A stretch of 64,000 nt of DNA, taken from Haliclona indistincta (Eukaryota > Porifera > Demospongiae > Haplosclerida > Chalinidae). The notes beneath the pieces were generated by a model that worked only from the letters and a program-made list of their open reading frames with translations, made no database searches and was not told the DNA's origin. The stretch's first letter is position 1; every line of letters begins with the position of its first letter. The translations under genes were made by a program, and so were the position numbers. Below, piece after piece: positions 37,901 to 50,051 of the stretch. The stretch spans positions 7,072,191 to 7,136,190 of the forward strand of contig OZ024789.1 of NCBI GenBank assembly GCA_964017065.1, in the 5' to 3' direction.

Positions 37901-40900
37901 CGGTGTGACCCCAATGGTGCACCCTTGGGGTTTTGTGAATTCGCGATGGGACCCCAATGGTGCACCCTTGGGTTTTGTAAATTCGCGGTGGGACCCCAAT
38001 GGTGCACCCTTTGGTTAAACTTGGGGTTCTGTGAATTCGCTGTGGGACCCCAAATGGTGCACCCTTGGGGTTTTGTGAATTCGTGGTGGGACCCAAATGG
38101 TGCACCCTTTGGGGGTTTGTGAATTCGCGGTGGTACCCTAATGGTGCACTCTTAGGATTTTGCGAATTCGCGGTGGGACCCCAATGGTGCACCCTTGGGG
38201 ATTTGTGAATTTACTGTGGGACCCCAATGGTGCACCCTTGTGGTTTTGTGAATTCGCGGTGGGACACCAATGGTGCACCCTTGGGGTTTGGTGAATCCGC
38301 GGTGGTACCCCAATGGTGCACCCTTGGGGTTTTGTGAACTCGCGGTGGAAACACAATGGTTCACCCTTTGGTTATTCTTTGGGTTCTGTGAATTCGCGGT
38401 GGGACCACAATGGTGCATCCTTGGGGTTTTGTGAATTCGCGGTGGGACCCCAATGGTGCACCCTTGGGGTTTTGTGAACTCGCGGTGGAACCCCAATGGT
38501 GCACCCTTTGGTTACCCTTGGGGTTCTGTGAATTCGCGGTGGGACCCCAATGGTGCACCCTTGTGGTTTTGTGAATTCACTGTGGGACCCCAATGGTGCA
38601 CACTTGTGGTTTTGTGAATTCGTGGTGGGACACCAATGGTGCACCCTTGGGGTTTTGTGAATTCGCGGTGGGACCCCAATGGTGCACCCTTGGGGTTTTG
38701 TGAATTCGCGGTGGGACCCCAATGGTGCACACTTGGGGTTTTGTGAATTCGCGGTGGGACCCCAATGTTGCACACTTGGGGTTTTGTGAATTCGCGGTGG
38801 GACCCCAATGGTGCACCCTTGGGGTTTTGTGAATTCGCGGTGGAACACCAATGGTGCACCCTTGCGGTACGTTGGGGTTCTGTGAATTCGCGGTGGGACC
38901 CCAATGGTGCACCCTTGGAATTTTGTGAATTCGCGGTGGGACCCCATTGGTGCAGCCTTGGGGTTTTGTGAATTCGCAGTGGGACCCCAATGGTGCACCC
39001 TTGGGGTTTTGTGAATTCGCTGTGTGACCCCAATGGTGCACCCTTGGGGTATTGTGAATTCGCGGTGGGACCCCAATGGTGCACCATTTGGGTTTTGTGA
39101 ATTCGCGGTGGAACCCCAATGGTGCACCCTTGTGGTTTTGTGAATTCGCGGTGGGACACCAATGGTGCACCCTTGGGGTTTGGTGAATCCGCGGTGGTAC
39201 CCCAATGGTGCACCCTTGGGGTTTTGTGAATTCGCGGTGGGACCCCAATGGTGCACACTTGGGGTTTTGTGAATTCGCGGTGGGACCCCAATGTTGCACA
39301 CTTGGGGTTTTGTGAATTCGCGGTGGGACCCCAATGGTGCACCCTTGGGGTTTTGTGAATTCGCGGTGGAACACCAATGGTGCACCCTTGCGGTACGTTG
39401 GGGTTCTGTGAATTCGCGGTGGGACCCCAATGGTGCAGCCTTGGGGTTTTGTGAATTCGCAGTGGGACCCCAATGGTGCACCCTTGGGGTTTTGTGATTT
39501 CGCGGTGGGACCCCAATGGTGCACCCTTGGGGTATTGTGAATTCGCGGTGGGACCCCAATGGTGCACCATTTGGGTTTTGTGAATTCGCGGTGGAACCCC
39601 AATGGTGCACCCTTGGGTGCAATTGGGGTTCTGTGAATTCGCGGTGGGACCCCAATAGTTCTCACTTGGGATTTTGTGAATTCGCGGTGGGACCCCAATG
39701 GTGAACCCTTGGGGTTTTGTGAATTCGTTGTGGGACCCCAATGGTGCACCCTTGGGGTTTTGTGAATTCGCGGTGGGACCCCAATGGTGCACCCTTGGGG
39801 TTTTGTGAATTCGCGGTGGGACCCCAATTGTGCTCCCTTGGGGTTTTGTGAATTCGCGCTGTGACCCCAATGGTGCACCCTTGGGGTTTTGTGAATTCGC
39901 GGTGGGACCCCAATAGTGCACACTTGGGGTTTTGTGAATTCGCTGTGGGACCCCAATGGTGCACCCTTGGGGTTTTGTGAATTCGCAGTGGAACCCCAAT
40001 GGTGCACCCTTGGGGTTTGGTGAATTCGCGGTGGGACCCCAATGGTGCATCCTTGGGGTTTAGTGTATTCGCGGTGGTACCCCAATAGTGCACCCTTGGG
40101 GTTTTGTGAACTCGCGGTGGAACCCCAATGGTGCACCCATTGGTTACCCTTGGGGTTCTGTGAATTCGCGGTGGGACCCCAATGGTGCTCCCTTGGGGTT
40201 TTGTGAATTCACTGTGGGACCCCAATGGTGCAACCTTGTGGTTTTGTCAATTCGCGGTGGGACCCCAATGGTGCACCCTAATGGTTTCGTGAATTCGCGG
40301 TGGGACCCCAATGGTGCACCCTTGGAGTTTTGTGAATTCGCGGTGGTACCCCAATTGTGCACCCTTGGGGTTTTGTGAACTCGCGGTGGAAACACAATGG
40401 TTCACCCTTTGGTTATTCTTTGGGTTCTGTGAATTCGCGGTGGGACCACAATGGTGCATCCTTGGGGTTTTGTGAATTCGCGGTGGGACCCCAATGGTGC
40501 ACCCTTGGGGTTTTGTGAACTCGCGGTGGAACCCCAATGGTGCACCCTTTGGTTACCCTTGGGGTTCTGTGAATTCGCGGTGGGACCCCAATGGTGCACC
40601 CTTGGAGTTTTGTGAATTCGCGGTGGGACCCCAATGGTGCACCCTATGTTTATCCTTGGGGTTCTGTGAATTCGCGGTGGTACCCCAATGGTGCACCCTT
40701 GGTGTTTTGTGAATTAACGGTGGGACCCCAATGGTGCCCCCTTGGGGTTGTGTGTATTCGCGGTGGGACCCCAATGGTGCACCCTATGGTTACCCTTGGG
40801 GTTCTGTGAATTCGCGGTGGGACCCCAATGGTGCACCCTTGGGGTTTTGCGAATTCACTGTGGGACCCCAAAGGTGCACCCTTGTGGTTTTGTGAATTCG

Positions 40901-43900
40901 CGGTGGGACCCCAATGGTGCACCCTTGGGGTTTTGTGAATTCGCGGTGGTACCCCAATGGTGCACCCTTGTGGTTTGGTGAATTCGCTTTGGTACCCCAA
41001 TGGTGCACCCTTGGGGTTTTGTGAATTCCCTGTTTGACCCCAATGGTGCACCCTTGGGGTTTTGTGAATTCCCTGTGGGACCCCAATGGTGCACCCTTGG
41101 GGTTTGGTGAGTTCGCTTTGGTACCCCAATGGTGCACCCTTGGGGTTTTGTGAACTCGCGGTGGAACCCCAATGGTGCACCCTTTGGTTAACCTTCGGGT
41201 TCTGTGATTTCGCGGTGGGACCCCAATGGTGCACCCTTGGGGTTTTGTGAATTTACTGTGGGACCCCAAAGGTGCACCCTTGTGGTTTTGTGAATTCGCG
41301 GTGGGACCCCAATGGTGCACCCTTTGGGTTTTGTGAACTCGCGGTGGAACCACAATGGTGCACCCTTTTGTTACCCTTGGGGTTCTGTGAATTCGCTGTG
41401 GGACCCCAATGGTGCACCCTTGTGGTTTTGTGAATTCGCGGTGGGACCCCAAATGGTGCACCCTTGGGGTTTTGTGAATTCGTGGTGGGACCCAAATGGT
41501 GCTCCCTTTGGGGTTTTGTGAATTCGCGGTGATACCCTAATGGTGCACTCTTGGGATTTTGTGAATTCGCGGTGGGACCCCAATGGTGCACCCTTGGGGA
41601 TTTGTGAATTTACTGTGGGACCCCAATGGTGCACCCTTGTGGTTTTGTGAATTCGCGGTGGGACACCAATGGTGCACCCTTGGGGTTTGGTGAATCCGCG
41701 GTGGGACCCAAATGGTGCACCCTTGGGGTTTTGTGAATTCGCGGTGGTACCCCAATGGTGTACGCTTGGGGTTTTGTGAACTCGCGGTGGAACCCCAATG
41801 GTGCACCCTTTGGTTACCCGTGGGGTTCTGTGAATTCGCGGTGTGACCCCAATGGTGCACCCTCTGAGTTTTGTGAATTCGCGGTGGGACCCCAATGGTG
41901 CACCTTTGGGATTTTGTGAATTCGCGGTGGTACCCCATTGGTGCACCCTTGGGGTTTTGTGAATTCGCGATGGGACCCCAATGGTGCACCCTTGGGGTTT
42001 TGTGAATTCGCTGAGGGACCACAATGGTGCACCCTTGGGGTTTTGTGAATTCGCGGTGGGACCCCAATGGTGCACCATTTGGGATTAGTGAATTCGCGGT
42101 GGGACCCCAACGGTGCACCCTTGGTGTTTTGTGAATTCGCGGTGGAACCCAAATGGTGCACCCTTGGGTACCTTTTGGGTTCTGTGAATTCACGGTGTGA
42201 CCCCAATGGTGCACCCTTGGTGTTTTGTGAATTCGCGGTGGGACCCCAACGGTGCACCCTTGGGGTCTTGTGAATTCGCTGTAGGACCCCAATGGTGCAC
42301 CCTTGGGGTTTTGTGACTTCTAGGTGGTACCCCAATGGTGCACCCATGGGGTTTTGTGAACTCGCGGTGGAACCCCAATGGTGCACCCTTTGGTTACCTT
42401 TGGGGTTCTGTGAATTCGTGGTGGGACCCAAATGGTGCACCCTTTGGGGTTTTGTGAATTCGCGGTGGGGCCCCAATGGTGCACCCTTATGGTTTTGTGA
42501 ATTCGCGGTGGGACACCAATGGTGCACCCTTGGGGTTTGGTGAATTCGTGGTGGGACCCCAATGGTGCACCATTTGGCATTCGTGAATTCGCGGTGGGAC
42601 CCCAACGGTGCACCCTTGGTGTTTTGTGAATTCGCGGTGGAACCCCAATGGTGCACCGTTGGGTACCCTTGGGGTTCTGTGAATTCACGGTGGGACCCCA
42701 ATGGTGCACCCTTGGTGTTTTGTGAATTCGCGGTGGGACCCCAATGGTGCACCCTTGGGGTTTTGTGAATTCGCGGTGGGACCCCAATGGTGCACCCTAT
42801 GGTTACCCTTGGGGTTCTGTGAATTCGCAGTGGGACCCCAATGGTGCACCCTTGGGGTTTTGTGAATTTGCGGTGGGACTCCAATGGTGCACCCTTGGGG
42901 TTTTGTGAACTCGCGGTGGACCCCAATGGTGCACCCTTTGGTTACCCTTGGGGTTCTGTGAATTCGCGGTGGGACCACAAAGGTGCACCCTTGGGGTTTT
43001 GTGAATTCACTGTTGGACCCCAATGGTGCACCCTTGTGGTTTTGTGAATTCGCGGTGGGACCCCAATGGTGCACCCTTGGGGTTTGGTGAATTCGCGGTG
43101 GGACCCCAATGGTGCACCCTTGGGGTTTTGTGACTTCGCGGTGGTACCCCAATGGTGCACCCTTGGGGTTTTGTGAACTCGCGTTGGAACACCAATGGTG
43201 CACACTTTGGTTACCTTTGGGGTTCTGTGAATTCGCGGTGGGACACCAATGGTGCACCCTTGGGGTTTTGTGAATTCACTGTGGGGCCCATATGGTGCAC
43301 CCTTGTGGTTTTGTGAATTCGCGGTGGGACCCCAATGGTGCACCCTTGGGGTTTTGTGGGACTCATATGGTGCACCCTTGGGGTTTTGTGAACTCGCGGT
43401 GGAACCACAATGGTGCACACTTGGGTTACCCTTGGGATTCTGTGAATTCGCGGTAGGGCCCCAATGGTGCACCCTTGTGGTTTTGTGAATTCGCGGTGGG
43501 ACCCCGATGGTGCACCCTTGGGGTTTTGTGAATTCGCGGTGGGAACCCAATGGCGCACCCTTGGGGTTTTGTGAATTCGCTGTGGGACCCCAATAGTACA
43601 CCCTTGGGGTTTTGTGAATTCGCTGTGGGACCCCAATGGTGCTCCCTTGGGGTTTTGTGAATTCGCGGTGGGACCCCAATGGTGCAACCTTGGGGTTTTG
43701 TGAATTCGCGGTGGGACCCCAATTGTTCACCCTTGGGGTTTTGTGAATTCGCGGTGGAACCCCTATGGTGCACCTTTGGATACCCTTGGGGTTTTGTGAA
43801 TTCGCTGTGGGACCCCAATGGTGCACCTTTGGTGTTTTGTGAATTCGCGGTGGGACCCCAATGGTGCACCCTTGGGGTTTTGTGAATTCACTGTGGGACC

Positions 43901-44076
43901 CCTAACGTGCACCCTTGTGGTTTTCTGAATTCGCGGTGGGACCCCAATGGTGCACCCTTGGGGTTTTGTGAATTCGCGGTGGTACCCCAATGGTGCACCC
44001 ATGGGGTTTTGTGAATTCGCGGTGGGACCCCAATTGTGCACCCTTGGGGTTTTGAATATTCGCTGTGGGACCCCAT
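28978..44076 (-). repeat. Satellite B, reverse orientation, main distal array
   Basis: About 15 kb of 43-bp units after 18 bases of forward orientation at the gap edge. Higher-order copies are marked by rare variants. GGTTATTCTTTGGG occurs near 35,831, 37,389, 38,369 and 40,411. GCGGTACGTTGGGG occurs near 34,727, 36,327, 38,867 and 39,390. GGTGCAATTGGGGTTCTG occurs near 35,037, 36,596 and 39,616. The array ends at GGGACCCCATT just before AT-rich sequence. Frames of up to 732 residues are artefacts. Confidence 0.9.
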
Positions 44077-44673
44077 TACTTATTTTTTCAATATTACACA
44101 AGCAACCACATACATAAAAAATATAATAATAAAATAATGGTATAAAATATTAAATAAAATACCATTGTTCCCAAGCGTCATGGGAACATTGTTTTTAATT
44201 TAATTTTTTTATTTTAATTTTTTTTACAATTGTTTTATTATTATTATATCTTTTTTTCAATAGTACACAAGCTACCAAATACATAAAAAATATAATAATA
44301 ATAAAATAATGGTATAAAAAATTAAATAAAAAAACCATTGTTCCAATGCGTCATGGGAACATTGTATTTAATTTAAATTTTTTATTTCAATTTTTTTACA
44401 TTATTTTATTATTATATTTTTTTTGAATAGTACACAAGCAGCCACATACATTAAAAATATAATAATAATAAAATAATGGTAAAAAAAATTAAATAAAAAA
44501 CCATTGTTCCCATACGTCATGGGAACATTGTTTTTAATTTCTTTTTTTTTAGTTTAATTTTTTTTACCATTATTTTATTATTATTATATATTTTTTTCAA
44601 TAGTACACAAGCAACCACATACATAAAAAATATAATAATAATAAAATAATGGTAAAAAAATTAAATAAAATAC
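44077..44673. repeat. Satellite C (AT-rich, about 170-bp unit with hairpin core), block 1
   Basis: Units centre on a near-palindrome, GTTCCCATGCG then TCATGGGAAC, flanked by ATTAAATAAAA or TTTTAATTT runs, AATGGTA or TACCATT, (ATA)n tracts and an ACACAAGCAACCACATACAT segment. Cores start near 44,163, 44,335 and 44,503. The unit that would follow is split by the P-like element and continues at 49,131. Confidence 0.85.
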
Positions 44674-47600
44674 CAGGGGGTCACCCATTGAAAAGTTACA
44701 GACACGAGGCCAATAAGTGGGTGGGTGGGTAAAGGGTAAATTTTCAAAAAAAGTCACTTTGCGTAAAATTTAGCCACAACACCTGTACTGCACTCTAAAG
44801 CTGTTTTAAAGCATTTTAAGCTCATATCTAGCTCTATGAACACACTTATTAACATTATTTTGACTATAATTTGTGTTTGTTAATAATGAAAGCAAGAGAT
44901 TATAAATTGCATATACACAGTCTATATATACAGTAACTAAATCATCAGAGGTTAGAGTCACCAGTGTGTTCAGCATCAGCTTGTGCTCATATCAGTTCAG
45001 CAGTGACTTGGGGCTTGGCTTTTGGAAACTTGCCAACTGATAGAACTTGTGTCCGCTCTTCTTGTGTGATTTGAAAGGATGTGGATAGAGTTGTAGGATG
45101 ATGGCGGTCTTGAAAGTGAGCAGCCATGTTGTACTTCCAATGTAGTTGATTGCATATTGTGCACTTAACGGGGATGTTGGTGCATGGAGAACGAGTTGCG
45201 TGTTTAGTCAAAGAAAACTTGTAAAAGTACACACAGTCTGACTGTGGCCCTTTGTGGTGTTGTGATGTCTTCTTTAGGTGAACTGTGCATGTGCAAGATA
45301 TCCCGCAAAACCCACAAGGGTACTGTGTACAGTTACCATTCAGTATGTGATATCCTACATGGAGCCTCATTTGTGGTGCTTTGATCTCCTTCTTGCAAAG
45401 CTTACAGGTAAATGTTTTTTTTCCTAAGACTGACAGAGACTGAGATTGAAAACAGATTAACAAAGGTTCGTTAGTAGAGTTTGTATAAGGAAGAGCTTGG
45501 CTAGTAGTCGAGGCTATGCTATTTATCCTGTCACGTGACTGACTCCATAGCACTTCACATAGCACTGAGAGATCATCTTGGGAAAAGCGGTAAGTCATCT
45601 GGTGAGAGTCATTGGAAGATGCTGGTAAAATGTCGGGATTGCTAGCCTGGACATTCATACCAGATGAATTTAACTGGTCACCAAGATTGCGATTCCAAAT
45701 CCATTCTCCAGTGTGTTCGGTCACCTTAAGAACTAAAATGGGCCCGGCTACTTTCACATTGTTTAGTGAAAGGTTGGAAACTGCGATAGATGACACTTTT
45801 TTGCCTGATGAATTTGAGATCGATTCAGCTATAAACACAGCAAGACAGACATATCCACGAACACGTGCAAGTGTGCAGCAGGGGTCACCAACAACAACAC
45901 ATTCATCTTCCACATTTCTGCTAAAGGTACCTGAATTATGTTTGGACATCCCTCGTACACGTCTTAGTCGATCGTGGGATTTAGGGTCAGAAGAAAAAAG
46001 GATTCGAACAATGGATGACTTATGCATCATCCTTCCTTCATGCTGAATAAACCCAACTGCTGCTCTTTCAGAAACAGGTAAAGCATCTTCTATGTCAATC
46101 TCCTCATCTGTGTCATTCTCAACTATGACTTGCTCATTCTCACTTCGCTGATTATCACTTCGCTCACTGTCATCTTGCTCACTGTCATCTTGCTCACCGT
46201 CATCTTGCTCACTGTCACCCAACTCAGTTTCATCTTCATTTTCATTTTCAGAACGAAGGTCAACACCTACTAATGACCCACAAGGAGACATCATTGAGCA
46301 TCCTGTTGAGGACCAAGTATCATAGTCTAGTTGATCTTCACTGAACAATTGAGTAGCAGATAAAAATCTGTGTGCTTGGATACGACCTTTGAACCAGCAT
46401 TGGACCACATCTACATCACTTGTGGAAGAGGAACCAACCCAAGAGGAAGGGTTCATGTGATCCTGACTACCTTGCAGACGTTTAGAAGGACATTTCCAAT
46501 CTGGATGCTTCTGATACAACTGAGAAATCTGAGTAGCATGTGAAAGCCGTTCTCCACACTGAAGCATGTCAAAATTAGAATTGTGAGTAAGGGTGCGTAG
46601 AACACTGAAGAGTCCTTCAAGTCGATCTGTCCCAAGTTGAAACAAATAAAGAGGTTGATCAGGGAACTCCTGCTGCATTCGTACAGTGATAAAAAATGCA
46701 CACTTGATCATAGCTTGGCAGTCATGGTACAACTGTGAAGGTACAAACTTGGTTGCATTTAGCCGGTATAGCACTATGAGAGTATGGCTAAGTGATGACA
46801 ATGTAACGAGCTGTTGTTCTAGAGAAAAGGATGTGTCAAAGAGGTACGACACAAGGCAGTCACTAATAAATGAAACTACCCTCACTTCACCAAGAATTAC
46901 CTCCTCTGAAGGTGTAAGAGTACCTGTGAAAGTGGAGAGCTGAGCAACTGCCTTAAGCAAAGACACAGCCAATGGTACATTCTGAGAATCTTCTGGGTGA
47001 AGCAGTTGATCGATATTTGGCAGATCTAACTTTTCTAAAAATCTCTTAATTACTGCTCCTGTAATTTTCACTTTGCGTACTACCAAACCTCTGCTATAAC
47101 TCTTTAAGACTTCACGAAAGCGTTTGATTACATGCTTGTCATCAAAATGCACTAAAATATTATTGTCACCAACAGCAATGTCCATGAGTGGTAGCTGAAC
47201 AAGTATGTCAAATACAGTGGAAGATGGAATGTTGCATCTTAACATCTGATCAAAAGCAAGGCGACGTTTTGCATCACCATTAGTGGCAACTAGGACTATT
47301 GGACCTAAGGCAGTTGTTCGTGCATCGTTCTTCCACTCACTGAGAATACAGTTGATTATGTGGCGTTGGCCATCTGCTGTGTCAAGTTTGCAAGAAGGTA
47401 GGGCAAGAAGAGGAATGGCAGCATAATTATCTTTGCGCAAAGCTGCAATAGCTATCACAGTAACCTCAGTACACAGGTGAACAATACCTTGTTGGACAGC
47501 ATCAACTACATTTTGAACATCGTCCACTGAATCAATAGTAAGGCTGACTCGATGCCCATGCTCTCGGCAAATACCATAGAGCATGTTGTCCTCTGCATTC

Positions 47601-49122
47601 CACCTTACCCGCTGCTCACAAGCTACCTCATCAATCATCAGCACCCAACAACATGCCTCACTCTGATCAACTGCGAGAACCATGCTAGACAGATTTTTCC
47701 ACAGAGTATCTCTATCATATGCACCAATGCTAGGCTTAAACTTTGCAGCCTGGTGTCTATACAAGAGGCTTACTGACGGTAATCCATACACCTGACGTAG
47801 AGCATGAACTAGCCTATGACCACCTATCCGGAGGACAAGGAGACTAAGATCTATATCATCTGCTCTAAATCCCTTTGCATGATAAACTCCATCTATTGCT
47901 CCTTGTAGCCGATCAAGAATATAACTAATGCTACCACCATTACGTAGGCATACGTGTATTACCTGTCTCAATCTAGGGATGTCATTTTCACTTAAGCACA
48001 GCAGCAGTCGCTTGTACAAATCGACATTTTTAGCTAATGTGGTTAGCTTTCTTGAATTGCTAAGGCTCAACAAACAAAGACGATCTCTCTCACTACGCAA
48101 TGTTATGAATTTGTCAGCTAACTGAGTGTGTGTGAGATAGCAATTGTTGGCAAACTTGGAGCAGCTGTTGGCTCGTGATTCTATATCCTTGATGTAAGTA
48201 TTGGATGGAAGTATCGAGCAAGCATGGCAGTTTGATGACCCTAGCTCTGCAACTCCACTACAATCTAAAGAGTAGAGCGCAGACTGAGTGAATGTACAGG
48301 GAAGTGAACAATGCTCGTGCAATTGGAACGGATAATTCAGTGCAAAAGGCTGAGGGACCTTTGGAGCATATCCCTTGCACTTCTGTGTTGGAGAAGCTGG
48401 ATGAGATGGCTGGCTTATGCATTCTGCTGCATCGCTTAACATCTCGTGTGTAAATGGTGAACAGACCAAGCCATCCGTGATCACGCTATCTCCACTAGTA
48501 CTGGATGAGCTATGGCTAGAGTAGCTCTCACTTTGCTCACCTAAATCTGTTTGGCCAGCTAGCATCTCGTTCTGAAGTGTAGCTTGTGCCACCTGCTGTG
48601 CAGCTGATTCTTGTAGTGCAGCTGGAACACGTGCTGTTTGTGCTGTACAAGAAAAATCTAGCATGACAGCAAGTAGATTTATTTATACCACAGCCAGCAA
48701 CTACAGCTACAGCTGATCAACTAACCAAGTTCTTCTGCCGACTGAGATTGCGTACTGCGAGGAGCTGCACTCTTGGTGAAGAAATTCTCCATGCGCGAAC
48801 AAGATGCGGAATCCTCGAAACGTCGGTGGCGCTTACTGCGCTTGTGCTCAGCTTGGTGGTAGGTGCTGAGTCCGGTGAGCTCGAACCCACACTCGCAGTG
48901 CTTCCGCTTCCTGGATCTACTGTCAGCGCTCATCGTCTGTATACTGACCGTCGTGCGTGAGCAATCAGTGAAGGGTGTGTATCGGCAATTATAATGAATA
49001 TTAATGAACCGCGTAACATGAATATCATTATATGACGTATTATGACGTAGTGGGTGGGTGGGTAGAGAGGCAATGTAAAAAACCGGCCTAGTGTCACAAA
49101 TTTTAGCCACTGGGACCCCCCG
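44674..49122 (-). mobile_element. P-like DNA transposon, apparently complete (4,449 bp)
   Basis: Left end CAGGGGGTCACCC; the right end, read inward, is CGGGGGGTCCC. The outer 40 bp or so form an imperfect inverted repeat that shares GGGGGTC, a GACAC block and AGGCC. A GTGGGTGGGTGGGTA tract sits just inside each end, in the same orientation at both. The element is flanked by the 8-bp duplication TAAAATAC (44,666-44,673 and 49,123-49,130), and removing it rejoins a satellite C unit exactly. It carries one two-exon transposase gene on the minus strand. Target length and protein core suggest the P superfamily; KDZ elements also make 8-bp duplications but their Cys-rich signatures are not visible here. 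Confidence 0.85.
44987..48933 (-). CDS. P-like (DDE, RNase H-fold) transposase with C2H2 fingers, two exons
   Basis: Exon 1 is 48,933-48,726 (ATG at 48,933, MSADSRSRKRKHCECG). An 83-bp intron, 48,725-48,643, has a GTTAGT donor and a TTTTTCTTGTACAG acceptor, and the phase fits exactly. Exon 2 is 48,642-44,987, giving 1,287 residues. Visible parts are a small N-terminal Cys/His motif (CECG with H-x3-H); a serine-rich linker; a core with candidate catalytic acids D407 (MIDEV), D570 or D571 (FDDKHVIKR) and E745 (TDRLEGLFSVLR); an acidic EQDDSEQDD-type repeat; and C2H2-like fingers near residues 1160-1265 (CKLC with HVGYH, and CTIC with HFQDRHH). The core layout resembles P-element/THAP9 transposases and, from memory, an uncharacterised family in mushroom genomes. 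No stop or frameshift interrupts it, so it may be functional. The transposase call is firm; the exact superfamily is inference. Confidence 0.75.
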
Positions 49123-49548
49123 TAAAATACCATTGTTCCCATGCGTCATGGGAACATTGTTTTTAATTTCATTTTTTTTATTTTAATTTTTTTACCATTA
49201 TTTTATTATTATTATATATTTTTTTCAATAGTACACAAGCAACCACATACATTAAAAATATAATAATAATAAAATAATGGTATAAAAATTAAATAAAATA
49301 CCATTGTTCCCATGCGTCATGGGAACATTGTTTTTAATATAAATTTTTTTTTTTAATTTTTTTACAATTGTTTTATTATTATTATATCTTTTTTTCAATA
49401 GTACACAAGCAACCACATACATAAAAAATATAATAATAATAAAATAATGGTAAAAAAAATTAAATAAAATACCATTGTTCCCATGCGTCATGGGAACATT
49501 GTTTTTAATTTAATTTTTTTAATTTTAATTTTTTTTACCATTATTTTA
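49123..49548. repeat. Satellite C, block 2
   Basis: Continuation of the unit split by the P-like element. Hairpin cores start near 49,131, 49,303 and 49,472, spaced 172 and 169 bp. It ends at ACCATTATTTTA where retroelement-derived sequence begins. The short MTHGNNG-type frames here are the hairpin translated. Confidence 0.85.
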
Positions 49549-50051
49549 ATGCCATTTATACGTAGAATAAATGGAGTTAATGACCCGGGCACTCCCCCAG
49601 TGTATTGGGAGCTGCTGTTTCCTGGTGGAGCCGACAGATGCATGATGACCCGCCATTTGCCGTTCTTCTTGGGAACCACCCCTAGTCCGGAGCAGCGGAG
49701 GTTCGGAATTGGTGGAGTCGTGAATGGGCCGAGTATACGACCTGCCTCGCGTTCTTTTGCTAATTCTTGATCGATTACTGCTGAATGTGTGTACGCTGAT
49801 GTGAGGTTGGGTGATGAGTGCGGGATTCTTGGGCCGGCATAACCTAGGGATACGCCATTGTCAATAGCGTCTAGCAGCCAAGAGACGAAGGCTTTGTTGG
49901 GGTGATGTGCTAACTCACTCACAAATTGTGAGCGTCGTAAGGGTGTGTGAGCTCGCTGGAGCTCACCCACCAGTTCCGAGGGGGCATGTTTTTGCCGGGT
50001 GGTTTCCTCGGCAGCCGACGTGCCAGCAGCAGTGTGCGAATCTGCACTCAT
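49549..50051 (-). pseudogene. Start of YR-retroelement polyprotein (N-terminal reverse transcriptase), truncated
   Basis: ATG at 50,051, overlapping the end of the gag-like gene by 89 bp in a different frame, as is usual for overlapping ORFs in DIRS/Ngaro-type elements. Residues 1-110 are a linker. Residues 117-144 contain the conserved RT entry motif LRCSGLGVVPKKNGKWRVI followed by HLSAPPG. Homology stops near 49,620. The frame then drifts into unrelated sequence and satellite C, with a lysine-rich tail that is not protein-like. The catalytic RT aspartates are absent, so it is non-functional. Confidence 0.75.

Noticed and set aside
1..44076. Possible CRISPR array, because of short regular repeats
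   Set aside because: Units are contiguous with no unique spacers, and the surroundings are eukaryotic.
45612..46046. 144-residue plus-strand frame
   Set aside because: Lies antisense inside the P-like transposase gene and shows no recognisable domain; a shadow frame.
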